From the NCBI RefSeq assembly GCF_039545795.1, contig NZ_CP154260.1:3105001-3169000 (forward strand): DNA of 64,000 nt, read 5' to 3'. Made by a program: the position numbers and the translations under genes. This DNA is from Chitinophaga niabensis (GTDB lineage Bacteria > Bacteroidota > Bacteroidia > Chitinophagales > Chitinophagaceae). Below are positions 44,138 through 53,127 of the stretch, one piece after another (positions within the stretch are counted from its first letter, which is position 1; the number at the start of each line of letters is the position of its first letter). The notes under the pieces were generated by a model. That model was not told where the DNA came from. It did no database searches and was given only the letters and a program-made list of their open reading frames with translations.

Positions 44138-45382
44138 ATGCTCGTCAATTATTTCAAAATAGCCATCGCGGTACTGAAGAGAAGGAAGTTCTTTACTTTC
44201 ATCAGTCTCTTCGGTATCAGCTTAACACTCACCATCATCATTGTGCTCACGGCTTTCATGGATTACCTGCTAAGCCCCTCCCATCCGGACGTTAAAAGAG
44301 AACGCTCCCTGTATGTGAACATGCTAAGGCTTGAACATACCAAAAAAGGAATGAGAATGACGGGGCCAATGACCTTCCATTATCTCAACCATTTTGTGGG
44401 CAGTATGAAAACACCGGAGAAAGTAGCCATCTTCAGCATGTTCAGTCCTACTAACACCTATATCAACAGCAAAAAACTCGTTATCAATGTCAAACACACC
44501 AATCATGATTATTGGGAAGTAGAGGAATACCAATTCCTGGAAGGGAAACCTTATACCGCAGAACAGATCGCCAGGGCAGAAAAGGTAACCGTTATTTCTG
44601 AAGAGATAAAGCACGCATATTTTGGAGAAGTGCCTTCGGTTGTAGGGAAATTCCTGGAAACAGATAATGAACAATACCGGGTGATAGGCGTGGTAAAAAA
44701 TGTGCCCATTACCATGATCTATTCATATGCAGATATGTACCTTCCCTATACGCTCTCCAAAGAGGACAAAGGAGATAACAAGGGCATGAATGGTAAATAC
44801 ATGGCCATCCTTCTGGGGCGTTCAAAGGCAGACCTCCCTGCTATGGAACAGGAGTATCAGCAGGTCATCCGGAAGATCCCGGTAGATTCCACCATGGAAT
44901 ATGATAAGATCACGGGATATGCAGATCCTTACCTGGCAGGCTTCACACGGGTATTCCTCGGAGATGATTCCGGTACAGGTGTTACAAAGTTTTTCCTGAT
45001 CATTGGCCTGGTATTATTCCTTTTTATGCTCCTGCCAACTATTAACCTTGTAAATATCAACAGCAGCCGCATCATGGAACGCTCTTCCGAGATCGCTGTC
45101 AGAAAAGCTTTTGGCGCATCTTCCGGCACACTGGCTATACAGTTCATTATAGAGAACCTGATCCTTACTTTCTTTGGTGGCATTATTGGCGTTGCGCTCT
45201 CTGCCATTGTATTGTGGGTATTCAATAATAGCCAGCTCATCCCTAATGCAGCCTTGCAGATCAACTTAATGGTACTGGCCGCAACGCTTGGTGCCTGTTT
45301 GGTGTTCGGCTTGTTATCCGGTGTATATCCTGCCTGGCGCATGTCCAGGTTACAGGTAGTCACTGCCTTGAAATCTAATTAA
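44138..45382 (+). CDS. FtsX-like ABC permease 1
   Basis: The 414-residue permease of the MacB type has TM1 near residues 18-42 (FFTFISLFGISLTLTIIIVL) and a large periplasmic MacB-PCD-like domain (about 45-285). Three C-terminal helices form the FtsX domain (FFLIIGLVLFLFMLLPTINL, then IMERSSEIAVRKAFGASSGT and IIENLILTFFGGIIGVALSA). The SEIAVRKAFGAS motif marks the family. It probably pairs with the next permease to form a heterodimer driven by the ATPase encoded before it. Confidence 0.92.
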   Translation: MLVNYFKIAIAVLKRRKFFTFISLFGISLTLTIIIVLTAFMDYLLSPSHPDVKRERSLYVNMLRLEHTKKGMRMTGPMTFHYLNHFVGSMKTPEKVAIFSMFSPTNTYINSKKLVINVKHTNHDYWEVEEYQFLEGKPYTAEQIARAEKVTVISEEIKHAYFGEVPSVVGKFLETDNEQYRVIGVVKNVPITMIYSYADMYLPYTLSKEDKGDNKGMNGKYMAILLGRSKADLPAMEQEYQQVIRKIPVDSTMEYDKITGYADPYLAGFTRVFLGDDSGTGVTKFFLIIGLVLFLFMLLPTINLVNINSSRIMERSSEIAVRKAFGASSGTLAIQFIIENLILTFFGGIIGVALSAIVLWVFNNSQLIPNAALQINLMVLAATLGACLVFGLLSGVYPAWRMSRLQVVTALKSN

Positions 45383-45396
45383 TAAAAACTCCTTTT

Positions 45397-46560
45397 ATGA
45401 TCAGGCATCTCTTTAAGCTGATATGGAATAAAAAGAAACAGAATTTTCTCTTAATCATTGAAATGCTTGTTTCCTTCATGGTCATGTTTGCCGTATTTAC
45501 TTTAATAGTGTATTACTACAATAATTACAAACGCCCGATGGGTTTTGTATATGAAAACGTATGGGCTGTGAGTTACCCCAACAATAAGCTGCATACGGAG
45601 AATGAAGACTCTATCAACATGTATTACGAAAACATCAAAAGGACCGTTGCTGCGCTTCCTGAGGTACGGGAGGCAAGTTTTGTAAGCAGTAATAGTCCTT
45701 TCAGTGCCAGTACCAGCAACAGCAATGTAACGGTAAATAAAGTGTCCCTGATGGCCAACCAGTATTGGGTGGATGATGATTATGCCCGGCTCCTGCAAGT
45801 ACATATGATAGCAGGCCGATGGTTCTCCAAACTGGATGACGGCTCTAAAAACAAGCCCATTGTGATCAATGCCACTATGAAAGAAAAAGCATTTGGTAAT
45901 AAAGAAGCGATCGGACAGCGTTTCAAAGTAAATGAAGACGAAGTGGTGATAATAGGTGTTGTACAGGACCTGAAAGACAAAGGGGATTACATGAAACAGG
46001 AAGCCGCCCAGTTTATGCGTAGCGGATGGCAGAGCAGGATGCTGGTTTCTATTCACCCGGATGCAGGTGCCGCATTTGAAAGTAAACTGAATAAACTGCT
46101 CACGGGCATGATGCCCACCGCTAATATTGAAATAGAACATTTAACAAAGAAACGGGTAGCCAAAAACAGTATTACACTGGTGCCTATGATCATCCTGCTG
46201 GTTGTAGCCGGCTTCCTGATCGTGAACGTGGCCCTGGGACTGTTTGGCGTGCTCTGGTATAACATCAGCAGGCGCAAGGCAGAAATCGGGCTTAGAAAAG
46301 CTATTGGGGCCTCCGGCAACAATATTGTGCTGCAGATCGTGAGTGAAACCCTGATATTATCCACTTTCTCACTGATCATCGGGTCTTTCTTCGCCGTTCA
46401 ATTCCCTTTGCTCAATGTATTTGATCTGCCCTCCGGTGTATACGTCACCGCATTGATACTGGCCATCCTCTTTATTTATGCGCTGGTGATCATCTGTGCT
46501 ATTTACCCCGGCAAACAGGCTTCCAATATTTTACCGGCCGTAGCGCTTCATGAAGATTAA
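45397..46560 (+). CDS. FtsX-like ABC permease 2
   Basis: The 387-residue second permease has the same layout: TM1 (LLIIEMLVSFMVMFAVFTLI, about residues 17-38), a periplasmic domain containing IAGRWFS and an INATMKEKAFGNKEAIGQRF segment typical of MacB-PCD, and three C-terminal helices with ISRRKAEIGLRKAIGASGNN. It is shorter than permease 1 and only distantly similar to it, which supports a heterodimeric exporter. It lies 14 bases after permease 1 and 22 before the regulator gene. Confidence 0.92.
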   Translation: MIRHLFKLIWNKKKQNFLLIIEMLVSFMVMFAVFTLIVYYYNNYKRPMGFVYENVWAVSYPNNKLHTENEDSINMYYENIKRTVAALPEVREASFVSSNSPFSASTSNSNVTVNKVSLMANQYWVDDDYARLLQVHMIAGRWFSKLDDGSKNKPIVINATMKEKAFGNKEAIGQRFKVNEDEVVIIGVVQDLKDKGDYMKQEAAQFMRSGWQSRMLVSIHPDAGAAFESKLNKLLTGMMPTANIEIEHLTKKRVAKNSITLVPMIILLVVAGFLIVNVALGLFGVLWYNISRRKAEIGLRKAIGASGNNIVLQIVSETLILSTFSLIIGSFFAVQFPLLNVFDLPSGVYVTALILAILFIYALVIICAIYPGKQASNILPAVALHED

Positions 46561-46582
46561 TTAATGCTATTTTTACGACACT

Positions 46583-47956
46583 ATGATATTGATCATTGAC
46601 GATGATATAGCTGTGAGGACTTCCCTCTTACTGATCCTGCAGCAGGAAGGCTACAAAGCCGCCGGAGCAGGCACGCCGGAGGAAGCACTGGAAATGATAA
46701 AACGCAGTAAACCCTCCCTGATCCTGCTGGACCTGAATTTTTCACTGGGTACATCAGGTAAGGAAGGCATGGCTTTACTGCAGGAGATCAAACGATATGA
46801 TACATCCATTCCCGTGATCCTGATCACCGGCTGGGGCAGTATTGAGCTGGCCGTGCAGGGTATGAAACTGGGGGCGAATGACTTCATCAATAAACCCTGG
46901 GACAATGAGAACCTCCTTCAATCCGTAAAAACACTCCTGGACCTGCAGGATAAAAAAGCCGGTAACCATACCCGGAAACAACTGGATACCTTATACGACT
47001 TCAGTCATATTGTGGGAGAAGATCCCGCCATGCTGCAAATACTGGAAACCATCGGCCGGGTTGCCGGTACTGATGCTTCTATACTCATCATGGGCGAAAG
47101 CGGTACGGGTAAGGAACTGATCGCAGAAGCCGTTCACCAGAACAGCCTGCGCAGGAACAAACCCTTCATCAAAGTGAACCTTGGCGGTATTTCCACCACA
47201 CTCTTTGAAAGCGAAATGTTCGGGCATGTACGCGGTGCTTTTACGGATGCGCGTTACGACCGTACCGGCCGTTTTGAAATGGCGCATAAAGGCACCATTT
47301 TCCTGGATGAAATAGGAGACCTCGATCCCGGCAGCCAGGTAAAACTGCTAAGGGTATTGCAGGACAGAACTTATGAAGTACTGGGCAGCAGCCGCACCAA
47401 AACAGTGGATGTACGCGTGGTTTGCGCTACCAATAAAAGCCTCCGGGATATGGTGGCAGCAGGGAATTTCCGGGAAGACCTCCTCTACCGCATCAACCTG
47501 ATCACTATACAACTGCCGGCATTAAGGGAGCGGCCCAAGGACATCCCCCTGCTGGTAAAGAGCTTTATCCGCAATCTCCGTGAGATCTATAACCGCCCCA
47601 ACCTGCAGGTAACACCGGAAGCCATGAAGTGGCTGCAGCAATTACCTTTACCCGGCAATATCCGGCAGTTAAAGAACCTCGTGGAAAGAGCCATCCTGGT
47701 GAGCAGGGCAGACCTCCTGCAGGTAGATGATTTCCGTTCCCAGCTGGAACTGTCTCCCGTTAAAAGCGGCAACCTGCAATTACCGGGTGTAGGTGCTATC
47801 ACGCTGGAAGAGCTGGAAGTGGAAATGATCAAAAAAGCGATGTTATTCCATCATAACAGGATCTCCAAAGCAGCGGTATCACTGGGTCTTACGCGCAGCG
47901 CGCTGTACAGGCGGCTGGAGAAATACAACATTCCATATGATGAAACTTCGGACTAA
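46583..47956 (+). CDS. Sigma-54-dependent response regulator (NtrC family)
   Basis: The 457-residue enhancer-binding protein has an N-terminal receiver (acidic DDD at 6-8, phospho-Asp50 in LILLDLNF, Thr/Lys in ITGWG and NKPW). An AAA+ sigma-54 domain follows (Walker A GESGTGKE at 171-178, GAFTDA at 218-223, Walker B GTIFLDEIGDL, and arginine-finger region EDLLYRINL). The C-terminal Fis-type HTH reads NRISKAAVSLGLTRSALYRR. GAFTDA replaces the classical GAFTGA loop that touches sigma-54. It is encoded at the end of the exporter operon and overlaps its kinase gene by 20 bases; it probably activates the promoter at 40695. Confidence 0.93.
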   Translation: MILIIDDDIAVRTSLLLILQQEGYKAAGAGTPEEALEMIKRSKPSLILLDLNFSLGTSGKEGMALLQEIKRYDTSIPVILITGWGSIELAVQGMKLGANDFINKPWDNENLLQSVKTLLDLQDKKAGNHTRKQLDTLYDFSHIVGEDPAMLQILETIGRVAGTDASILIMGESGTGKELIAEAVHQNSLRRNKPFIKVNLGGISTTLFESEMFGHVRGAFTDARYDRTGRFEMAHKGTIFLDEIGDLDPGSQVKLLRVLQDRTYEVLGSSRTKTVDVRVVCATNKSLRDMVAAGNFREDLLYRINLITIQLPALRERPKDIPLLVKSFIRNLREIYNRPNLQVTPEAMKWLQQLPLPGNIRQLKNLVERAILVSRADLLQVDDFRSQLELSPVKSGNLQLPGVGAITLEELEVEMIKKAMLFHHNRISKAAVSLGLTRSALYRRLEKYNIPYDETSD

Positions 47957-49214
47957 ATATATCCTGTTTGTTATGATCCTGCACCTGCTCGCACTGGTGC
48001 TGAGTTATTTCATATTCAGGGAAAACAAGATCCTCTTCATTGCCTCCGAAGTATTTATTCTGCTCTCTGTATGGATAGCCTGGAGTTTATACCGGCAATT
48101 GCTGCAACCCCTGAAAACATTGATGGAGGGAGTTGATGTGATCAGGGAGAAAGATTTCACCGTAAAGTTCCCGCTCACCGGTAAATATGAAATGGATCAG
48201 CTGGTAAAAGTGTTCAACCAGATGATGGAACAGTTGAAAACAGAGAGAGTACGGCAGGAACAACAACACTTTTTCCTGGAGAAACTGATCTATACCTCAC
48301 CAACCGGCATCATTATACTGAACTACGATGATGAGGTACAACAGATCAACCCCAAGGCCCTGCAATTACTGGGCATTGAACATATTGCCCAGGCACCCGC
48401 CCATCCTATCTTTCAGCAGGTATTACAATTACGTTCAGGCGAAAGCCGGACTATTTCCCTGACCGGTATTGCCACCTACAAACTGCAGAAATCACATTTC
48501 ATTGATCGCGGTTTTCCACGGCACTTTGTGATGATAGAAGAATTAACTGTGGAAATACTGGCAGCAGAAAAGAAAGTATATGAGAAGGTGATCCGCATGA
48601 TGGCACATGAAGTGAACAATACCATCGGCCCTGTTAACTCCATTATCCAATCTACATTAAAAGTGCATCCTTTATGGACAGATCCGGAACACCAGGTATT
48701 GCGGGATGCGCTGGAAGTGGCGATAGACCGTAATCAGAACCTCAATGTATTCATGCGCAATTTTGCAGAGCTGGTGAAGCTGCCGGAACCGGACAAAAAA
48801 AGGATAGACCTGCATCAGCTGATCGTTGCCGTTACCCGCTTAATGCAGATGAAAGCAGCAGAGCGGGATATTCAGCTGGTACTGGCTTTAAAACCCGGCA
48901 CCTTTACGGTTATGGCAGATGAACAGCAACTGGAACAGGCCCTTATCAATATCCTGAAGAATAGTATTGAATCTATAGCGAATACGGGGGCTATTACCCT
49001 TACCACCCATGGGCAGAAGTTGATCATTGCTGATACCGGCAAGGGCATAGCCCCGGCAGATGCAGAACATATCTTCTCTCCTTTTTACAGCACCAAAAGG
49101 GATGGCCAGGGCATCGGACTCACCCTGGTGAGGGAGATCCTGATGAACCATGGATGGGAGTTCTCTTTACGCACCATTGGGGAAAGAGATACACAATTTC
49201 AGATCAGGTTTTAG
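47937..49214 (+). CDS. Membrane sensor histidine kinase (NtrB-like)
   Basis: The 425-residue kinase has two close membrane helices (about residues 8-24 and 30-52) with almost no periplasmic loop, so it likely senses within the membrane or cytosol. HAMP (LLQPLKTLMEGVDVIREKDF), a PAS domain (about 115-200, LIYTSPTGIIILNYDDEVQQ), an H-box with His224 in MAHEVNNTIGP, an N-box (NILKNSIESI), G1 (IADTGKGI) and G2 (GQGIGLTLV) follow. The start is one of two adjacent ATGs inside the regulator gene, giving translational coupling. It should phosphorylate the sigma-54 activator. Confidence 0.93.
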   Translation: MMKLRTKYILFVMILHLLALVLSYFIFRENKILFIASEVFILLSVWIAWSLYRQLLQPLKTLMEGVDVIREKDFTVKFPLTGKYEMDQLVKVFNQMMEQLKTERVRQEQQHFFLEKLIYTSPTGIIILNYDDEVQQINPKALQLLGIEHIAQAPAHPIFQQVLQLRSGESRTISLTGIATYKLQKSHFIDRGFPRHFVMIEELTVEILAAEKKVYEKVIRMMAHEVNNTIGPVNSIIQSTLKVHPLWTDPEHQVLRDALEVAIDRNQNLNVFMRNFAELVKLPEPDKKRIDLHQLIVAVTRLMQMKAAERDIQLVLALKPGTFTVMADEQQLEQALINILKNSIESIANTGAITLTTHGQKLIIADTGKGIAPADAEHIFSPFYSTKRDGQGIGLTLVREILMNHGWEFSLRTIGERDTQFQIRF

Positions 49215-49260
49215 ATTTTATGTGCTACATTGCAGCATTAATTACACAAACCCGGTACTT

Positions 49261-49875
49261 ATGAATGTCCGCAAACTGGTTTTTATCGCGGTGCTCTTTG
49301 CCTCCTGTACAAAAGAAGAAAGCCTGGAAATAATAGATAACTCAGGCGCTGTTAACGTAGATAAGCTGAAAGGAACTTATACCTTCATCAACATGCAGGC
49401 ACATACTGAAGGAACTGTAGAAGCCACCGATGGAACAGATACAGAGAAAATGGTATCCATCAGTAATTACATCACCAAAGATAATGTGGGTTCAGTAGTG
49501 ATCGATGCCGGTAAATTTACCGCTATCGGTATGGGATATAGTGTAGACACTACCGTTAAGGGCTATTTTTATGTGAATGGTGTACTGGACGATACGTTTG
49601 AATCCGACTTCCAGTTCTCTACGCCCCCGCTCAGCAGTGTGGCGCCTTACAGGCTGGTGGGTACAGACTCTTTGTATTTTACAGGCGGGATCATCAACGC
49701 TCCTTCGGGTGGCGGTGGTATAGCTACGCCGGAATCAAAAGCCCGGTTTGCATTTTCCGGAGATACCCTGATACTATACCAGGGCTATAATAATAAAGCA
49801 ATCACTACACAGGGAGGTGTAAGGATCACCCAAACTGATGTGGCAACGATCATCACCAGACTGAAAAAGAAATAA
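49261..49875 (+). CDS. Lipoprotein of unknown function
   Basis: The 204-residue protein has a lipoprotein signal (MNVRKLVFIAVLFASC, Cys16). ATG 49261 is chosen because it begins with this signal; an in-frame start at 49150 would lie inside the kinase gene and destroy it. The mature part is rich in Thr, Gly and aromatic residues in alternating beta pattern (GTYTFINMQA, VSISNYITKDNVGSVVIDAG, RFAFSGDTLILYQGYNN) and probably folds as a lipocalin-like or beta-sandwich domain. It lies 46 bases after the kinase and has its own strong terminator. No function is evident. Confidence 0.7.
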   Translation: MNVRKLVFIAVLFASCTKEESLEIIDNSGAVNVDKLKGTYTFINMQAHTEGTVEATDGTDTEKMVSISNYITKDNVGSVVIDAGKFTAIGMGYSVDTTVKGYFYVNGVLDDTFESDFQFSTPPLSSVAPYRLVGTDSLYFTGGIINAPSGGGGIATPESKARFAFSGDTLILYQGYNNKAITTQGGVRITQTDVATIITRLKKK

Positions 49876-49877
49876 TT

Positions 49878-49910
49878 AAAAAGGCGGACCGTTAAAGTCC
49901 GCCTTTTTTT
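49878..49910 (+). terminator. Terminator after the lipoprotein gene
   Basis: AAAAAGGCGGAC pairs with GTCCGCCTTTTT around a 7-base loop and is followed by further T's. It stands between convergent genes and reaches the stop codon of the minus-strand gene at 49909. Confidence 0.9.
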
Positions 49911-50076
49911 ATTCTTTACCGCGCCCGCGGGTAAAAAGAAAAATGATCAGTCCTGCCACTGCGGCAACAGCCAGTATTCCTACCCACACACCTGCTTTAA
50001 AGATACCACCTATCACTTCACAACTGCTCAAAGAAACGGCTAAGATCGCTAACAAGAAATATGCGTAGTTTTTCAT
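49909..50076 (-). CDS. Tiny membrane lipoprotein
   Basis: The 55-residue protein starts at ATG 50076 (MKNYAYFLLAILAVSLSSCE), with lipobox LSSC. After a short GGIFKAGVWVG segment comes one membrane helix (ILAVAAVAGLIIFLF) and a basic end (TRGRGKE). Peptides of this form are common in Bacteroidota and are often labelled phosphatidate cytidylyltransferase in databases, which cannot be right for 55 residues without the CDP motif. The function is unknown; an envelope-stress role is a guess. Confidence 0.7.
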   Translation of the reverse strand: MKNYAYFLLAILAVSLSSCEVIGGIFKAGVWVGILAVAAVAGLIIFLFTRGRGKE

Positions 50077-50220
50077 ACTAAAGAGTTTGATACAACAATA
50101 GCAGAACATATTTCATGCCGTTACAAAAACCGCCCTCATAATCCCAAAAAACATCCTCAAAAAGAAAAAAAACACCGCCCTCTGCTACGCGGCAAGGTTA
50201 CCTGTGTATTATTCTCTACA

Positions 50221-51858
50221 CTAAGGCTCCATCCATACCAGCCGCACACCCTTCCTCTCTCCTTGTATAGAAAGTTTCAATGTTACATACACGTTCTTTT
50301 CCCTATCGTAATCAGAAATGGCAAATAATACCAGGTTGTGATCCCGGCCTCTGTCCGGCTTACCAAAAAGAAATTCTCTTGGTGGCAATGTATTATTCCC
50401 TTCCAGCGTATAATAAAAACCATCACACTCACTCACCCCTTTGATAGTGGTGATCTTACCTTTCAGCACACGCTTTTCATTCTCTTCCACGTCGTTGAAC
50501 AATATGTAGATCTTATCTTTTCCATTCACAAAGGCAAATGATTTGAACTGATCTCCCTTGGACAGCTTCGCAACGGTCCCCTCCCTTTCAGCCAGATAGA
50601 ACGGATGAATTGTAAAAGAAAACAGGAAATGTTTTTTAGGCACAAAGTAACTGCTGATCTCTTTACCGTTCGCATCAAAAGTAGATACCGCAATATGATT
50701 CAGTTCCAGGTACTGGGATGTTACAGGACGGTTTGCAGAGCCATAACCTGTTGTAGCTGTAGCGTTGGAAAAAGTAACATCCACCCGCTCCTGCTCTTCG
50801 TATACTATGGAAAAAGTGCCATCCGGGTTCACATAGAAGTTCTGTGGTTTTCCCTCGAACTTATTCTTTTTCCCAAACAACTCTTTGCTCTTTTCATTGG
50901 CCTTGTCCGGATACACGGTACTTACCTTGTCCACTCTTTTTTGAAGGGGATCAATTAAAGCCAGGGTGGTGAATTTTTTCGCATTCCACTTATCAGATTC
51001 CGCTATACTGGCAATCATGATCAGTTTCTTTGTAACAGGATTATATTTCACCACTCCTTTGTCCAATTCCTTATTGTAAGCAAATTCCAGTTCACGTATA
51101 TCCACAGTCGCTGCCCCCTTTTCGAGTGTGCCCAATAAGAGCACGTTTTCTTTTCCGCCACTGGCCTCAGTATTATAGCCTTTTGCCAGTATACTTACCG
51201 CTTTACTGTCTATAATGGTCATATCTATGTACTCCATGTACTTGTATTTATCCTCCGGAGACTTGTAGAATGCGCGGCTTAATTCCTGGTGTTCAGCGCC
51301 AAAGAGGATCACCTCGATCCGCTCATTCCTGTCTGACACAAGTGTATTGAATATGGCCACGGCATAGTTATCTGAAAGCGGGTCCTTTTTTACATGGAAA
51401 CCGGGTTTGGGTACGCCAAATCCCGTGGCTAACCTGTTTTTAACGTCCATACGCAATAATTCCCCGATCTTTTCATCTTTCTTCATGGCACCTGTAGTGC
51501 CATCCACTATCAGACGGTGTAATACAGGTGTTTTTTTACCTTCCCATTCGCCAATCAGGAACACGGCGTTGCCATTTGATTCAAAGATGGCTTCAATTGC
51601 GGGATGCTCCAGTTTCCCGTATTTAGGGGTAAGATGTTTGGATGCTTTGGGTTTATGTTTAGCATCATAGATCCTGAGGTCCAGTCCCCCTTTCTCTGTG
51701 ATCAACACAAACATGGTATTCCCGTTCTTCAATTGCAGGATACGGGCCATGCCCTCTTCCGGTTCAACAAAAACAGGACCTTCCGCAATGGTTTTGAATT
51801 GGGCAACAGCTGCCACATGGCAGAGGGTTAGCCCTAAAAAGAGCAGTGTTTTTTTCAT
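50221..51858 (-). CDS. Large secreted protein of unknown function, beta-rich
   Basis: The 545-residue protein has a signal peptide (MKKTLLFLGLTLCHVAAVAQ). The mature part is a run of short beta strands with repeated KxxxLxxxDxxxK-like turns (ILQLKNGNTMFVLITEKGGL, VLLLGTLEKGAATVDIRELE, KLIMIASIAESDKWNAK, FTLVALIDP-like stretches), suggesting a beta-propeller of six to eight blades. There is no catalytic motif, no lipobox and no T9SS C-terminal domain. I do not recognise the family. It is a single-gene unit between a tiny lipoprotein and the terpene cyclase gene. Confidence 0.65.
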   Translation of the reverse strand: MKKTLLFLGLTLCHVAAVAQFKTIAEGPVFVEPEEGMARILQLKNGNTMFVLITEKGGLDLRIYDAKHKPKASKHLTPKYGKLEHPAIEAIFESNGNAVFLIGEWEGKKTPVLHRLIVDGTTGAMKKDEKIGELLRMDVKNRLATGFGVPKPGFHVKKDPLSDNYAVAIFNTLVSDRNERIEVILFGAEHQELSRAFYKSPEDKYKYMEYIDMTIIDSKAVSILAKGYNTEASGGKENVLLLGTLEKGAATVDIRELEFAYNKELDKGVVKYNPVTKKLIMIASIAESDKWNAKKFTTLALIDPLQKRVDKVSTVYPDKANEKSKELFGKKNKFEGKPQNFYVNPDGTFSIVYEEQERVDVTFSNATATTGYGSANRPVTSQYLELNHIAVSTFDANGKEISSYFVPKKHFLFSFTIHPFYLAEREGTVAKLSKGDQFKSFAFVNGKDKIYILFNDVEENEKRVLKGKITTIKGVSECDGFYYTLEGNNTLPPREFLFGKPDRGRDHNLVLFAISDYDREKNVYVTLKLSIQGERKGVRLVWMEP

Positions 51859-51913
51859 ATGTACAGGGCTAATTTGTTTAAAATCAGGGCCAAATGTAGG
51901 GATTATTTCAGAA

Positions 51914-51942
51914 AAGCCGTCCCAATGCGTTGGGACGGCTTT
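51914..51942 (-). terminator. Terminator of the terpene cyclase gene
   Basis: AAGCCGTCCCA pairs perfectly with TGGGACGGCTT around a 6-base loop, 10 bases after the stop at 51953 on the minus strand, followed by TTTC. Confidence 0.8.
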
Positions 51943-51952
51943 CGCATACTGC

Positions 51953-52942
51953 CTATACTGTTTCAGTCAGGCGGTCAGTGATCGTGTAATTCTCTACGCA
52001 ATTAAACTCATACCGGGCGGTATCTTCAAAGCTCCAGTCCATATTCCCGCGCAGGATCATGGCGAGGTCATATGCATACTTCCTGGCCCCGGCAGGGAAA
52101 TCTTCCATGGCGTTGTAGAGTTCATGGAACTCGCGCATTTCTTCGTTGTGCAGCAATACCGTTTCATGAATGGCATCATCCAGCTCCAGGTGTTTCTCCT
52201 GCCGGATCACCATCACCAGGTTATGCGTGTCTCCATGTGCAATTTCCTTACTTAAGGAAAACAGATCGTTTGCCCAGCAACCCAGGTGACCACAGAGTTC
52301 GTTCAGGCGTTGCAGTGTGGGATGGTCTTTTATGGAAGCAGGCAGGGCAATGTCCTCTGCAAAGTAAATAAGGCGGCCCGCAATGTGGGCACCTCCAATA
52401 ATGGGGCGTCTTTCAATGTACTCGGAAATGCTGGGCGTCTTCCAGCTGTTCGCATTTTTGTTCTGCCATTCAATGGCATTGAACAAGAGCAGGATGTCCT
52501 GCACAAATTCCCTTTGGAATGCAGCGCTGCTGCAGGCTTTCATACGCTGCCATACATCAGATAGTGCGGCCAGCACATGGCCGCCGTTTTCCATGGTAAA
52601 GTGTTTATCCTCTGTGAGCACGCCGAGGAAATTCTTCATCAGCATTTTCAATGCAGCAGGGTCCTGCGCTACCGCATCCTGGTGATCAAAGAGATCATCC
52701 AGCAGGAATAACAATACCAACAGATCGTTGGTGATACAAAGTCGCTCATGTGAGGCAGTGGGATAAAATCTGCAGGTCATGTACCCGAAGTTGGATGTTT
52801 TTAATTCGTTAAACATGGCACCGGGATACAGCTGAAATGTTTCACACCATTGGAGAGTGTGGTTTTCTACAGACTGCACATAAGGACTAATACTTGGCTG
52901 AAAAGGGCAGAAAAGCTCCTGTTTTTTGGTAATGGTGAACAT
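51953..52942 (-). CDS. Class I terpene cyclase
   Basis: The protein has 329 residues from ATG 52942 (MFTITKKQELFCPF); an upstream in-frame start at 53005 would add a hydrophobic stretch with no family counterpart. Magnesium-binding motifs are intact: DDLFD at 82-86 (Asp-rich motif) and NDLFSLSKE at 225-233 (the NSE triad N225, S229, E233). Arg179 in ERRPIIGG fits the diphosphate sensor, and the late RY pair (DTARYEF) is present. It would ionise a prenyl diphosphate (farnesyl or geranylgeranyl) and cyclise it. The product cannot be predicted. No prenyltransferase, P450 or methyltransferase gene lies next to it. Confidence 0.88.
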   Translation of the reverse strand: MFTITKKQELFCPFQPSISPYVQSVENHTLQWCETFQLYPGAMFNELKTSNFGYMTCRFYPTASHERLCITNDLLVLLFLLDDLFDHQDAVAQDPAALKMLMKNFLGVLTEDKHFTMENGGHVLAALSDVWQRMKACSSAAFQREFVQDILLLFNAIEWQNKNANSWKTPSISEYIERRPIIGGAHIAGRLIYFAEDIALPASIKDHPTLQRLNELCGHLGCWANDLFSLSKEIAHGDTHNLVMVIRQEKHLELDDAIHETVLLHNEEMREFHELYNAMEDFPAGARKYAYDLAMILRGNMDWSFEDTARYEFNCVENYTITDRLTETV

Positions 52943-53127
52943 AAACACATGATTTAATGATTGAAAAGTTAATAGAACAACCGCAAGGATGCTCTTATCA
53001 GGCATAACAAGTTAAATCGTGGAAAGGTAACCAGAGGGGTATCAGGAGCATTATTTGCTCTTGCAAATCCCTGAGAATAACAGGCGTTTACAATAGCTAA
53101 ATAAGTAATAAGTAGGTGAAAAAAATA

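Noticed and set aside
49150..49260. Earlier start for the lipoprotein gene at 49261
   Set aside because: It would lie in the kinase gene and put the lipoprotein signal in the middle of the protein.
49909..50076. Phosphatidate cytidylyltransferase label for the 55-residue protein
   Set aside because: The protein is far too short and lacks the CDP-alcohol enzyme motif; it is only a tiny lipoprotein with one helix.
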